Notes: generated by a model not told the origin, from the letters alone. 64,000 nt of DNA from Brachionus manjavacas (GCA_019054805.1 JAHQIY010000005.1:6183501-6247500); one strand, 5' to 3'. Counted from the stretch's first letter, positions 21,119-30,599 are shown. Numbers and translations are program-made.

Positions 21119-22702
21119 TTACAATTCGTTTTTGAAATTTTTTTCATTAAGGTTCCTTTCGGCAAAAGGCTGTTTTTCAACCTTAGTCTTTTTTTCAACT
21201 TCGACCTTGATCTTGAATGCCGGTGAACTAGGCTGCTCATTTTCTTTATTTTTATTTTCTTCAACTTTTCTCATCGCTTCTTTTATCTCTACATCACCGT
21301 GCTGTTTTTCTAAACTTTTTCTCTTTTTTTGTTTTTCGCTAGATTCACTTTTTTTTCTCGGTCTACCTCGTTTCTTGGGAGTTACAGGCTCTGGCTGCTC
21401 AATCTCAGCCTCAGCTTCGGATTCTTGTTCTCTTTTAATTTGTTCCTGAATGCCTCTGGATGATTTTCTACTAAAAGTCTTTTTTTTCGGTGTTGTCGTG
21501 CTTGTCCTAGGCTGTTCGTTTTGATCTTCTTCTTCTTTTTCAATTTCAATATCTCGTCTGTTATATTTTTTCCCCTTTATTTTTCTTCCCTTCGGACCTT
21601 TTCCTCCAATTTCGTGCAAAAACTCTCTAATAACTATTTTTTCTTCTTCAGGATATTTTTCGATTACACTTCCTTTGCGCTGTTTGCCTCCGCGCTGTTG
21701 CCCAATATCATGGTAGTATTTTTTGATTATTTCCTTTTCCTTTCCACTTCTTTTGGCCATTTCTGGCGACTCACCTTTTCTTGGAGTTGGAACTGGAGTC
21801 GATTTTTGCCGATCTTCACCTTCACTTTCCTCCTCTTGGTGACGTGTCCGAACCTGTCGGCCTTTCAGTCCGATTTGATGCAAAAAACTTCTTATTACTT
21901 TTTTTTCTTCATCGGTAAACGCTTCGATCACACTACCGGGCTCCAATGAACCATGATAGGCTTTCGAGTGTCCAACAGCTCGGTAATATTGATGAAGAAT
22001 TTCTTTTTCCTCATCACTTCTCTGAGCCATTTCTTCGGATTCTTCTCCTTTGGAGGGTCTTCGAGACCTGGCTCGACTTGGACTCGGCTTTTTTTCTTCT
22101 GGCTCTTCCTCTGGCTCTTCTTCACTACTTTCTTCATTTCGAGTTTTGTAAATTTTTTTTCTGGCCTTTTTGATGTCTTCTCTTTGCTTCTCGGGCTGGT
22201 CATCTTCACTAAAGTCTCCAGAATACTCCTCTAAATCGCTTTCTTCATCCTCACTCTGATCAGTCTCTGTTTCTATGTTTTTTTCCTGTTTTTTCCTGCC
22301 ACGATCTTCTTGGTCTCCATCGCCGTCATTTTGGTCTCCGGGCTCACTTTGTTCTTCATTAGCACGTCCCGAGTCCGATGTTTTTCTAGACCCGGTTCTT
22401 TTCTCCTCAGATCTTTCGGTCTTTTTGGTTTTTTCGCCCGAACCATCAACAGGCTGGTCTTGGGCCTCGGCTATTTCAAAATCTCTGATTTTTTTTGATA
22501 ATTTGGTCTCGAAAAAACTGGCCTGCGAATAAGAATTGTTAAGAATACAAAATTTTTCGTCCACTATGACCCAACAAATGACCAAATTATTCAAAATAAA
22601 AGAGTGAATATTGATTTTAGCCGGAATGTAGTTTGTTTTTTGGAAAGATTTGTGCGGATTTGTGAACAAAAATGACGACTTTTCAAAAATTTTGGTCTTC
22701 AT
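21119..22702 (-). CDS. Acidic/basic nuclear-type protein with AT-hook and duplicated module
   Basis: Frame of 527 codons. Residues about 60-220 are Glu/Asp/Ser/Lys-rich and disordered. Two copies of a roughly 65-residue module start at residues 225 and 315, exactly 90 apart: EEMAQRSDEEKEILHQYY...GSVIEAFTDEEKKVIRSFLH and PEMAKRSGKEKEIIKKYY...GSVIEKYPEEEKIVIREFLH, each ending in a GxKG segment. A canonical AT-hook (TPKKRGRPRKK) lies near residue 443, then a Lys/Glu coiled-coil-like tail. AT-hooks bind the minor groove of AT-rich DNA, so a chromatin role is likely. The first 60 residues are hydrophobic and unlike the rest, and a TTCGCAG acceptor ends at 22523, so the true exon may begin at 22522 with the start further upstream. 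The duplicated module is not one I recognise. Confidence 0.7.
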   Translation of the reverse strand: MKTKIFEKSSFLFTNPHKSFQKTNYIPAKINIHSFILNNLVICWVIVDEKFCILNNSYSQASFFETKLSKKIRDFEIAEAQDQPVDGSGEKTKKTERSEEKRTGSRKTSDSGRANEEQSEPGDQNDGDGDQEDRGRKKQEKNIETETDQSEDEESDLEEYSGDFSEDDQPEKQREDIKKARKKIYKTRNEESSEEEPEEEPEEKKPSPSRARSRRPSKGEESEEMAQRSDEEKEILHQYYRAVGHSKAYHGSLEPGSVIEAFTDEEKKVIRSFLHQIGLKGRQVRTRHQEEESEGEDRQKSTPVPTPRKGESPEMAKRSGKEKEIIKKYYHDIGQQRGGKQRKGSVIEKYPEEEKIVIREFLHEIGGKGPKGRKIKGKKYNRRDIEIEKEEEDQNEQPRTSTTTPKKKTFSRKSSRGIQEQIKREQESEAEAEIEQPEPVTPKKRGRPRKKSESSEKQKKRKSLEKQHGDVEIKEAMRKVEENKNKENEQPSSPAFKIKVEVEKKTKVEKQPFAERNLNEKNFKNEL

Positions 22703-22709
22703 TTTTCAG

Positions 22710-23280
22710 AGATTTGTCGAAAAGCTGATTTATCGGGCAAGCTTTTAATTGCCAAATATTTAAATAGAGTTTAAATAGAGGATTAGTAAAAACTTGTTAT
22801 TTTTAATAATTTTATTATCAAGATATTTAAAAGAGTTATTTTTAAGTTAAGGGTGTTTTACAATTCTAAAATTAAAATCCAAGTAATCAAATTAAGTTTA
22901 AAGGACTGTTTGAAAAATTAAAATTGTATTCAACTTTCATATTTAAAAGTAATTTAAAAATAAATATTAAAAATATTTCTATAAAATGATATTTAACAAG
23001 AAAAAGATCTATTAAATATAAGCTTTATTTCTAATTTGGCATTATGAATTAAAGAATACAAAGAAAAAAACAAAAAAAAGTTTGATTTTATTTATAAAAA
23101 GATCTACTGTGATCTTAATAATCTCTTAGGCTTCAGGAGCAAATTTAGACTTCTTCAATATTTTTAATTAAAAATAAAGAATATGGATAGCATGAAAAGC
23201 CCTGTCAGACAGTAAATAAATACTCTCTAAATTCTTCTTTTTGATTTATTTAAAAAAAGTAAAAAAAAACGATTTTAGTT
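22710..23280. other. AT-rich spacer
   Basis: No gene or repeat recognised. It could contain the 5' exon and promoter of the AT-hook gene if that gene is spliced. Confidence 0.35.
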
Positions 23281-23286
23281 TATTTT

Positions 23287-23510
23287 TTAATTGTATTTTT
23301 TGAATTTCGAAAAACATTTCACGAGCTTTTCAAAAATGTCTAGTTTTTGTCCTGGAAGTAGATTTTTTGAGATATCTAAATTTAAATAATAGATCTCAGT
23401 TATTTCGAGAATCAAATTTAAAAATTCTAAAAAAGAATTTATCAGAATTTTCTGAGCTTTTGGAATAAAGACACGCTTTTGGACCAAGCACCAAAGTAAA
23501 TCGCCCATGC
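23287..23510 (-). CDS. Possible terminal exon of an unknown gene
   Basis: On the minus strand a TTTTTTAG acceptor just before CATGGGC opens a frame of 73 codons from the ATG at 23508-23506 to the stop at 23287. It encodes GDLLWCLVQKRVFIPKAQKI, a Leu/Ile helix and a KLVKCFSKFKKYN end. Composition is coding-like. Upstream exons would lie beyond the MITE at 23.55-23.73 kb and the LTR element at 23.9 kb, so the gene may have been split by insertion. Confidence 0.35.
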
Positions 23511-23554
23511 TAAAAAATTTTTGATCAAAAACGCATTGTCTAATATGAATAGTA

Positions 23555-23730
23555 ATTTAATGCGTCATCAAGACCTGAGTTTAAGACAATAAATAAAAAA
23601 TATCGCAAAAATAAAAAAATAATTTTTCTAATAAATTATTTTTTTTTAATTCTTGGTGCTGCACCAAATGCATAGTAATAAAATTCCTTTATTTATTGTC
23701 TTAAACTCAAGTCTTGATGACGCATTAAAT
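23555..23730. mobile_element. Palindromic MITE, TTAA-flanked
   Basis: 23555-23597 and 23688-23730 are 43-bp inverted arms with one mismatch (arm contains TGCGTCATCAAGAC). TTAA sits at the outer ends (23557-23560 and 23725-23728), giving a 164-bp core with TTAA duplication, as for piggyBac-type MITEs. The loop holds a small TTGGTGC/GCACCAA hairpin. It is non-coding. Confidence 0.7.
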
Positions 23731-23944
23731 ATATTTTTTTTTGAAGTAAAATAAAGCATAAAAATAAATAAATTATTTAAAAGTTAGATAAAGTACTTTC
23801 TATATTTTTTTCAAATTTCTAAATAAAATTCAATTGCACCTAAGAGTTTAATTTCAAGTATAAAAATGCTTGTGATATTAACTTAAAATTATTTTGATTT
23901 AATTTTTTGTGTTTTTCAGTTTCAAAAAAAAAATAATTTTAAGT

Positions 23945-24270
23945 TGTAATACACCCTACGTATCACTTGATCATCAGCTTCTCAACTGATGCGCAATGAT
24001 AAGAAAGAATTAATACAATTGTCACGTATCTCAGAAGATAGACGCTTCTAGATGCTGATATAAACATTTATATAATAGCTCACATCTTGTCTTAATTATA
24101 AGCCCGTGTTCTTGACACGAACTCATGGGTATAAATAATGATTCCATTCTCAGTGCTAAGAGAGATATTTTTAGGGATTACACTAATTATATAAATTGTT
24201 AGAGCTCAACAATTATTTAATAAACTATTCAAAAGTATACTTGTTTTATCATTCATTAACCCGCCTTACA
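23945..24270 (+). repeat. 5' long terminal repeat
   Basis: 326 bp, TGTAATACACCC...CCCGCCTTACA. It carries a TATAAAT box at 24130-24136 and an AATAAA polyadenylation signal at 24219-24224. As far as read by eye it is identical to the 3' copy. Confidence 0.95.
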
Positions 24271-24285
24271 TCTTGGTAGCAGCGA
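24271..24285 (+). promoter_or_regulatory. Primer-binding site next to 5' LTR
   Basis: Three bases after the LTR comes TGGTAGCAGCGA. The first nine bases complement the 3' end of animal initiator-Met tRNA (ending CTGCTACCA), the usual primer for many LTR elements. The match weakens beyond that. Confidence 0.6.
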
Positions 24286-24688
24286 ATGGTTTTTAGTGAA
24301 AGCACTGGCCGACTAACAGCATCAGCGTTTAAATGTTGGGTTCCTTTCCTATGGACTATCTCAAAGTCATAAGCTTGTAAATAGATAGCCCAACGATCTA
24401 ATCTTCCCGTAGGTTCATTGATGTTCATAAGCCACATCAACGCGTAGTGATCTGTATTCACTAGAAATTTAAATCCATACAGCTCTGTGCGAAATTCTTT
24501 AATTGCGTACACAACTGTCAAACATTCTCTTTCAGTGCTGCTGTAATGAATTTCGGCACCTTTGAGTAGTCGTGACGCGTAAGCGCATACATACTCGTTT
24601 CCATTTTCATCAATTTGTGCTAGAATAGCGCCCATCGCATAACCTGAAGCGTCGCAATGAAGTATAAATTTTCGATTCCAATCAGATT
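24286..24688 (-). pseudogene. Retroelement RNase H block, inverted
   Basis: On the minus strand the block runs from SDWNRKFILHCDASG (RNase H first Asp) through YSSTERECLTVVYAIKEF (Glu) and VNTDHYALMWL (Asp) to the family's HLNADAVSRP end. These are the catalytic positions of the Ty3/gypsy RNase H. It is cut at both ends: its first 13 bp (24673-24685) repeat the last 13 bp of the plus-strand pol (28404-28416), and its far end runs into the primer site and LTR. It is separated from RT by over 2 kb and in the wrong orientation, so it cannot be part of the polyprotein here. Confidence 0.9.
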
Positions 24689-24689
24689 C

Positions 24690-25625
24690 TCAATTTTAAA
24701 ACGAGTGTATTCTTGTTCGATATGCAAGCAATACGAATGGTAACCATTTAGACCAATCATCTGGATTTTGCTCACAATGTTTTCTTAAACAACTTACTAT
24801 TTCTTTGTTCAAGCGCTCAACTTGGCCATTGGTTCTGGGGTGGTATGCGGATGTAATAACATGCTCAGACCCGACTCGTCTTATAAGATTATCAACAATT
24901 TGATTGTTAAATTCTTTACCTTGATCCGACATGAATACCCTTGGTGCTCCAAATATACATATGAATTTCCATAGGATGTTAGCTATTTCTTCGGCTGATT
25001 TACTTTTAATAGGTTCGGCATATGGGAACTTGGTTAAGTATTCGGTAATTACCATTATTCCAGTGAAGCCTTCCTCTGTTACTGGTAGGCCAAATACCAA
25101 ATCTATTCCGATTCTATCAAAGATACCATTAATGGTAATGGCTTTCGCAGGATGTTCCTTTGCAGGAGCTAAATTATTTCTCTTATACACCTCGCAACTT
25201 TGTACGAAAGCTTCAATGTCTTTCTCCATGTTTTTCCAAAAGTAATCCTCTTTAATTCGTTTAGTTGTTGATTCTACCTGAAAGTGACCCAAAACATGTG
25301 CTTTTAAAATAATACCGCTTCTGTTACTAGGTTTCGGTACCAAGCGTGAAACATTATCTCGTCCCATTTTAAAAATTCCATCTTTTTCTCTATCGTAATA
25401 ATACTGAGTTGCTTCTTTCTCAATTCTTTTAATTTGCTTTTTGGACAATCCATTTTGAAATCGACCATTTTTTAGATAATACAGTAATGTGTCATCTACA
25501 TAGACGTCAAGACTTTTACGTGAAGTTGTGTCAATGTGATCATTAAAATCGTTATCAGTAATGGTTTTTTATTTTTTCGACTTCAAAAATAGCTTCGTCC
25601 TTCCCCCCGTTAGTAGAAGGCGACT
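24690..25625 (-). pseudogene. Retroelement integrase block, inverted and truncated
   Basis: The minus-strand frame has an upstream linker (KLDKSPSTNGGKDEAIFEVE), a shifted frame, then 250 codons of integrase. The zinc-binding region reads HVLGHFQ...QSCEVYK, where the second Cys of the usual CxxC is Tyr (TAT, one change from TGT). The core carries IDLVFGLP, SDQGKEFNN and NGQVERLNKE, i.e. the D, D, E triad is intact. It stops right after AYRTRIHS, losing the C-terminal part, and abuts the RNase H block with stops at the join. Order on the minus strand is integrase then RNase H, the reverse of normal. Confidence 0.9.
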
Positions 25626-25638
25626 TATCTAATTTTAA

Positions 25639-25671
25639 TCATTAACCCGCCTTACATCTTGGTAGCAGCGA
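25639..25671 (+). repeat. Internal second copy of LTR end plus primer site (33 bp)
   Basis: The 33 bp at 24253-24285 (LTR terminus, spacer and primer site) recur exactly at 25639-25671, just upstream of the gag ATG. The two copies bracket the inverted RNase H/integrase block, so the block was inserted at the primer-site region with a 33-bp direct duplication, or arose by strand switching there. Confidence 0.9.
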
Positions 25672-25680
25672 TAAGTAAAA

Positions 25681-26955
25681 ATGTCCACAATGAGTTTCTT
25701 TTCATTGCCAATATCCATGGAATATTGCGAAAGTTTCCCCGTTCAGGCACTTGTTCACATGGTAAAAGCTCAGAACCACTTGGAAACCGATTTTCACTAC
25801 CTTGAGGAAAATGGAACATTAGTAAATGGCTCAGAAGTAGAACAAGCTGATTGGTTGGAGAAAATAACGGCTACTAAAGCTCCTGAGGAACTTTTAATTA
25901 GTCTTCTGACCCAAAGAGCGGTACTTGTAGCAAAGAAAAAGGAACAACCAGATGCAAGCCATCCAAATAAATCGACACCCCAATCAAGCTTATCAACTAC
26001 AACGGAAAGTACTCATCAACAAGAGCAAATTATTGAGCCAGACATGTCACCAATGGAAAATAGGGTTTTCAATAGACGTCCACAGTTTAAGATGGATGAT
26101 ATCCCGAAACTATATGGAAACGACAAGGATAAAATTGAGGAATGGATCTACCTTGTCGAAACAGAGGCGGAAGACCAGGGAATTGATAAAAATAGATTAG
26201 TCACTGCAGTTAACAAATTTTTAAGAGGTAATGCTTTGCAATTGGTCAGGAATCTTAAGAAAAAGAAAGAAAACCTGACATGGGTTGAGTTGAAATCTCA
26301 CCTGTTGGTCACTTATAAGCCAGACGATGTCCAAAGAACTTTAAGATCCGAATTAAAGGCAATCAAATTGGACGTGAATTATGAGGAAAATGTTCTGAAA
26401 TTCCAGCAAATTGCCAACAAAATCGAAAAAATAGATGAGTTCGAGTTGGTATGGATGTTTTTTGACGCGGTTGACCCCCGCGTTAGAGCTGAGTTGGAAA
26501 GCAAAAATGTCAAGACACTTGACGATGCTATAACTCAAGCTAGGATATTCGGTAGGAGTACTTGGAGTGTTAATAAGCCAGTACCCGTTTATTATTCAAG
26601 AAACAATTATAAGAAGCGCTTAAAATCATTCTATAACTTAAGAGAGAAAGAAGTTGATAGAGGAAAAAACTTAAATAATAAAACAGATGATAGTGGTAAA
26701 ATCCCTGTCTGTTACAGATGTAAAAAACCAGGTCACATTAAAGCAGATTGCAAAGTGAGCTTGTTTAGCGGCGAGAACAATAACAAATCAAATTATGGAA
26801 GGAATCAGAACAAAGGAAAATGGAGCAACCCGAAGAAATCATACTTAGCAGAAGAAACGGAAGAACCAGAGTCAAACAATCGTAATCGTGATACTGAATA
26901 CGTATACGTTTGCACAACTGGTAACTTACTGAGAATAAATGTTCTTGGAAGGTAA
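25681..26955 (+). CDS. gag: Gag-like protein
   Basis: 424 codons starting 10 bp after the internal primer-site copy. There is a helical N-terminal part and a central capsid-like retrotransposon-gag region (about residues 130-290, with WIYLVETEAEDQG and HLLVTYKPDDVQRTLRSEL). A CCHC zinc knuckle CYRCKKPGHIKADC follows near residue 343, then a basic tail. It overlaps the pol frame by 17 bp in a different register (+1 relative to gag), implying frameshifted or separate translation. A decayed relative of its capsid region lies at 34.7-35.1 kb. The frame is intact. Confidence 0.9.
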   Translation: MSTMSFFSLPISMEYCESFPVQALVHMVKAQNHLETDFHYLEENGTLVNGSEVEQADWLEKITATKAPEELLISLLTQRAVLVAKKKEQPDASHPNKSTPQSSLSTTTESTHQQEQIIEPDMSPMENRVFNRRPQFKMDDIPKLYGNDKDKIEEWIYLVETEAEDQGIDKNRLVTAVNKFLRGNALQLVRNLKKKKENLTWVELKSHLLVTYKPDDVQRTLRSELKAIKLDVNYEENVLKFQQIANKIEKIDEFELVWMFFDAVDPRVRAELESKNVKTLDDAITQARIFGRSTWSVNKPVPVYYSRNNYKKRLKSFYNLREKEVDRGKNLNNKTDDSGKIPVCYRCKKPGHIKADCKVSLFSGENNNKSNYGRNQNKGKWSNPKKSYLAEETEEPESNNRNRDTEYVYVCTTGNLLRINVLGR

Positions 26956-28416
26956 ACCAGTTAAGTTCGCTATCGACAGCGGATGCACAAGCTCTATTAT
27001 TTCAAGAAAAACTGTTAATAATTTTGGATTAAGAATTTTACCATCCAGTTCGAAAATTAAAACAGCTGATAATACAATAAGCATGGTAGTCGGCAAAACA
27101 GAAAAAATAAAACTGGACATTCAGGGTCATGTATGCTTTATGGAGTTTTTGATAATAGACCACGAGGATAACGATGGACTTTTAGGTCTCGATTGGTTTA
27201 TGCAAACAGGTGCTAGTCTTAATCCTAGTCAAAAATTGATAAAATTTCCGAGCACTATAATCTTGATGAACTCGGATGAAGACGAAATGGACACACTGCT
27301 CACGGAAGAAGCGTGTAGTATCAAATTCGCTGATGATTTTGGACTGTCCGAGGACGAATGGCCTCTAGAAAAATCAAAAACTAAATTGGTTATTAAACCA
27401 CAAGAGAACCTAAAAGATAATGACCTCAACCACTTCAGGCAAGCTATTGATGCTATTAAAGATAGATTCGCAGCAGAAGTAAGAGATCTTAAAAAATCTA
27501 ATGTCGACAAGCATATCATTAAGCTAACAGAATACACCCCAATCTATATCAGACCATACAGAAAGTCTGTTATGGAAAGAGACTATATTAGGAAAGAAGT
27601 TCAGTCCATGCTCGAAAATTATATCATTGAAGAATCAAGTTCACCATGGTCGGCACCAGTTGTTTTGATGCCCAAAAAAGACGGCTCAAAAAGGTTTTGT
27701 GTCGATTACAGAAAGTTAAACCAGAAGACGGTTCCTGAAAATTGGCCTCTTCCAAGAATTGACGACATTCTCAGACGTTTAAGTGGCTCAGTATATTTCT
27801 CCACACTTGACTTGACGTCTGGCTACTGGCAAGTAGAGATGCACCCAGATTCGAAGGATAAAACAGCTTTCTCCACTCCAGACGGACATTACCAATTTAA
27901 AAGGTTACCTTTTGGATTAAAAAATGCCCCAGCTCAATTCAGCAGAATGATGCACAGGCTATTTGGCAATAAAATGTTTGTAGAGGTATACCTTGACGAT
28001 ATCATTATTCACTCGAAAGCAATAAAAGAACACCTAGAGCATCTGATAGAAGTAGGAAACATTCTTAGAAAAGCAGAACTTTAGATTAAATCAAACAAAT
28101 GCATTTGGTTCGCCAAAAAAGTAAAAGTTCTTGGTCATTTAGTATCTGGATCGACAATAGAAATGGATCCAGCTAAACTTGAGACTATCAATAAAAGGAA
28201 ACCTCACAAAAATGTTAAGCAAGTTCAATGTTTTCTAGGTTTATGTGGTTATTATAGGATTTTCGTAAAAGATTTTGCGAAAATTGCAAAACCATTGTAC
28301 GACTTAGTAAAAAAAGATATTAAATTTGAATGGGGAAAGCCTCAACATGAATCGTTCGAAAATCTAAAATTGATCCTGACGTCAGAACCTGTCCTTAGAC
28401 AACCTGATTGGAATCG
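26939..28416 (+). pseudogene. pol: Pol: aspartic protease and reverse transcriptase, one nonsense codon, cut before RNase H
   Basis: The frame starts in the gag overlap. The protease active site reads AIDSGCTSSIIS (DSG). RT begins near PYRKSVMERDYI and holds the expected blocks: KKDGSKRFCVDYRKLN, TLDLTSGYWQVEM, FKRLPFGLKNAPAQF and the catalytic YLDDIIIHS. A single TAG at 28082-28084 interrupts it; the same frame resumes (LGHLVSGS..., GYYRIFVKDFAKIAKPLYDL) and runs to the DWNR site, where the element jumps to unrelated sequence. The polyprotein therefore lacks its RNase H and integrase in cis. Confidence 0.9.
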
Positions 28417-28645
28417 ACAGGTTCTGAAATCAGGCCTCATTTTTAGTTTAATAATTATCATCGTTTTATTTTTCATATGCGTAAAATGCAACTGTATTGC
28501 ACTTCTTAAAAAAGCAATCGAAGAATCCACTTTACGTAAGAACGACAGCATTCCTTTAACCGAAAGTGGAGGCAAAGTCACCCCCGAAACAGAAAATAAT
28601 AAAGAAATGACAGAAACGTCAATCAAAGAGATCTTAGTATGTTAG
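28417..28645 (+). CDS. Membrane-anchor tail fused to the end of pol
   Basis: After the break at DWNR the frame continues into a strong transmembrane segment (GLIFSLIIIIVLFFICVKC) and a charged tail rich in Glu, Lys and Thr, with a stop at 28643. This looks like the membrane-spanning end and inner tail of an envelope-like or other membrane protein whose main body has been deleted. A 12-bp inverted repeat (28382-28393 and 28416-28427) straddles the break. Assignment to an env-like third gene is inference from position (between integrase and 3' LTR in intact elements) and topology only. Confidence 0.5.
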
Positions 28646-28773
28646 AACTAAGCATTTAATTAATTTTTTTTTTGTTTATTCACCTTTTAAATATTTTTAA
28701 ATATAACTATTTACTTTCATGCACTGATGGAATTTAAAATCTTAAACAAGAATCATCAGAGACGATGATATCT

Positions 28774-28788
28774 AAAGAGCGGGGGATA
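28774..28788 (+). promoter_or_regulatory. Polypurine tract
   Basis: AAAGAGCGGGGGATA immediately before the 3' LTR, the usual plus-strand primer of LTR elements. Confidence 0.8.
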
Positions 28789-29114
28789 TGTAATACACCC
28801 TACGTATCACTTGATCATCAGCTTCTCAACTGATGCGCAATGATAAGAAAGAATTAATACAATTGTCACGTATCTCAGAAGATAGACGCTTCTAGATGCT
28901 GATATAAACATTTATATAATAGCTCACATCTTGTCTTAATTATAAGCCCGTGTTCTTGACACGAACTCATGGGTATAAATAATGATTCCATTCTCAGTGC
29001 TAAGAGAGATATTTTTAGGGATTACACTAATTATATAAATTGTTAGAGCTCAACAATTATTTAATAAACTATTCAAAAGTATACTTGTTTTATCATTCAT
29101 TAACCCGCCTTACA
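28789..29114 (+). repeat. 3' long terminal repeat
   Basis: 326 bp, the same sequence as the 5' LTR, followed by the AAGT target duplication. It is preceded by the purine-rich tract AAAGAGCGGGGGATA. Confidence 0.95.
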
Positions 29115-29484
29115 AAGTTAATACTGCGAACAAGAAAAACTTAGTGTTTTTTTATAAATTTGGACTTTGGGTCTGTGATATGATGAACCTTAAGATAATA
29201 TTTGTTTAGAAAACTATCTACGCTCTGTTTTCCATTTTTTATCAAATGAGTTTTTTTTAAATGCATCAAACAAACGTCAATTTTCGCTAAAGTCAAAATT
29301 TATAAAGAAAAAAATCTGTTAGAAAAAAACAGTTACTGGAACAATTCTTGTTCTGAGATTTTAGTTCACCTTTGTGAGTTTTTTTCATCTATTTAGAAAA
29401 AAGTTTTTCTAATTCTGTTGTGGTTCAGCTTTACGTGAACAAAAAAATTAGGTAAACTAGTTCAGAAATCTGAGAACTTCTCAG

Positions 29485-29660
29485 TTTTGTACCCAAAAAA
29501 ATATGGGAACGATAAAGATTGTGGCGTTTTTATATGTGCCTATTCAAATTACTTATCATGTGAAAAACCATTATTATTCAATCAAAATGATATTCCGAAA
29601 ATACGTGAATCTATCGGATCTGTAATATTGAAAGTTGAGATTCAAAAGTTTGATACTTGA
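29485..29660 (+). pseudogene. Ulp1/SENP (C48) cysteine protease C-terminal exon or relic
   Basis: After a TTCTCAG acceptor the frame reads YPKKYGNDKDCGVFICAYSN, then a C-terminal helix (IPKIRESIGSVILKVEIQ) and a TGA at 29658-29660. GNDKDCGVF matches the block around the nucleophile Cys of SUMO proteases (NxxDCGVF). Only this last part is visible, 370 bp after the LTR element. C48 domains are also carried by some DNA transposons, so it could be host gene or transposon debris. Confidence 0.55.
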
Positions 29661-29744
29661 GTGCAATGACTAGAAATTTCTCAAGTTTCAAGTAATGTTA
29701 GTCGATCTTATCTTAAAGATTTTAAAAAAAAATTCTAATTCGGA

Positions 29745-30440
29745 CAATATTATGTCCTAGGCCCACTTCTATTTTTGATTTACATAAATGATATTGTTTT
29801 ATTCCTTTCAGATTTCATCGTGAAATAATTTGCTGATGATACAGCTCTAATTAAAATAGGAGATAAACTCTCTGAACTTATTCATTCTTTTTTTGAATCG
29901 ATTCAAAAAATTTTTACTTGGTGTAAATTCAATAGTATAGATATTCATTGGTCAAAGGCTAAAATAATTTTTTTTCCAAACAAAACAAAACTCAATTGAA
30001 ATAAATGGTAATATGGTTGAAGGTTTTGATAAAGCTCACTTTTTTGCAACACGTAAGGACTTCAATAAATAATAGGCTTTATGCTATAAGAAGATTATTT
30101 TACTTATCGCACAAAGTCAAGCTCCACTTCTTCAAATCATTTATCATGCCGTTCTTTGACTATTGTCTTTCTTTATCAATATATTTTACAAAATGATCAA
30201 TTCAAAAATTATCTAATTCTTATTACTATTGTGTTAAAAGATTATTAAATATTCGCCAAAATATTCTTGGCAATTATGATTTTAACAATTTATATATCAA
30301 GTTGAATAAATTTAACATCGACTGCTTTCAGCATAGAAGTATCAAACGTCTTGCTCATTTTGTACATAACATACATGGTAAATTTAAAAACATCGTCTGA
30401 GTGAAGTTTTAATCAGAAACCGCTTGAAAAATGAATGAAT
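29745..30440 (+). pseudogene. LINE reverse transcriptase relic
   Basis: Reads VLGPLLFLIYINDIVLFLSD, then FADDTALIKIGDKLSELI (the RT catalytic ADD box). After breaks come NRLYAIRRLFYLSHKVKLHF and FFDYCLSLSIYF, and near 30290-30400 KLNKFNIDCFQHRSIKRLA. These are the palm and post-RT parts of a non-LTR retrotransposon of the PLLFLIYIND type, broken by stops and frameshifts. Confidence 0.75.
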
Positions 30441-30599
30441 GATTATAATCTAAGAAATTAAAATGACTGTCTTGTTCCTTCCAAAAGAAAGTTCAATGAT
30501 TATGGTGAAAAAACGCTTGATTTTTTTATTCTATGTTCATCAATAAATTACATTGATGATCTCCAGTTAGATTTTCTCTTATTTAAACGGAGAATAAAC

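Larger units (their letters stand above)
23945..29114 (+). mobile_element. Ty3/gypsy-type LTR retrotransposon, recent but internally scrambled
   Basis: Two 326-bp LTRs (TG...CA) flanked by a 4-bp duplication AAGT (23941-23944 and 29115-29118). Inside, in order: primer-binding-like site, RNase H block inverted, integrase block inverted, a second copy of the LTR end plus primer site, gag (plus), protease-RT (plus, one nonsense codon), a membrane-anchor tail, a purine tract and the 3' LTR. Domain order protease-RT-RNase H-integrase identifies Ty3/gypsy. The LTRs read identical, so insertion is recent even though the interior cannot encode a complete polyprotein. It was therefore probably mobilised in trans or rearranged during its last reverse transcription. 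Confidence 0.9.

Noticed and set aside
21132-22532. Several plus-strand frames rich in Ser/Phe/Leu
   Set aside because: Antisense shadows of the Glu/Lys-rich AT-hook protein (GAA/AAG codons read as TTC/CTT).
24931-25245. Plus-strand 104-codon frame
   Set aside because: Antisense of the inverted integrase core, whose DDE motifs are clear on the minus strand.
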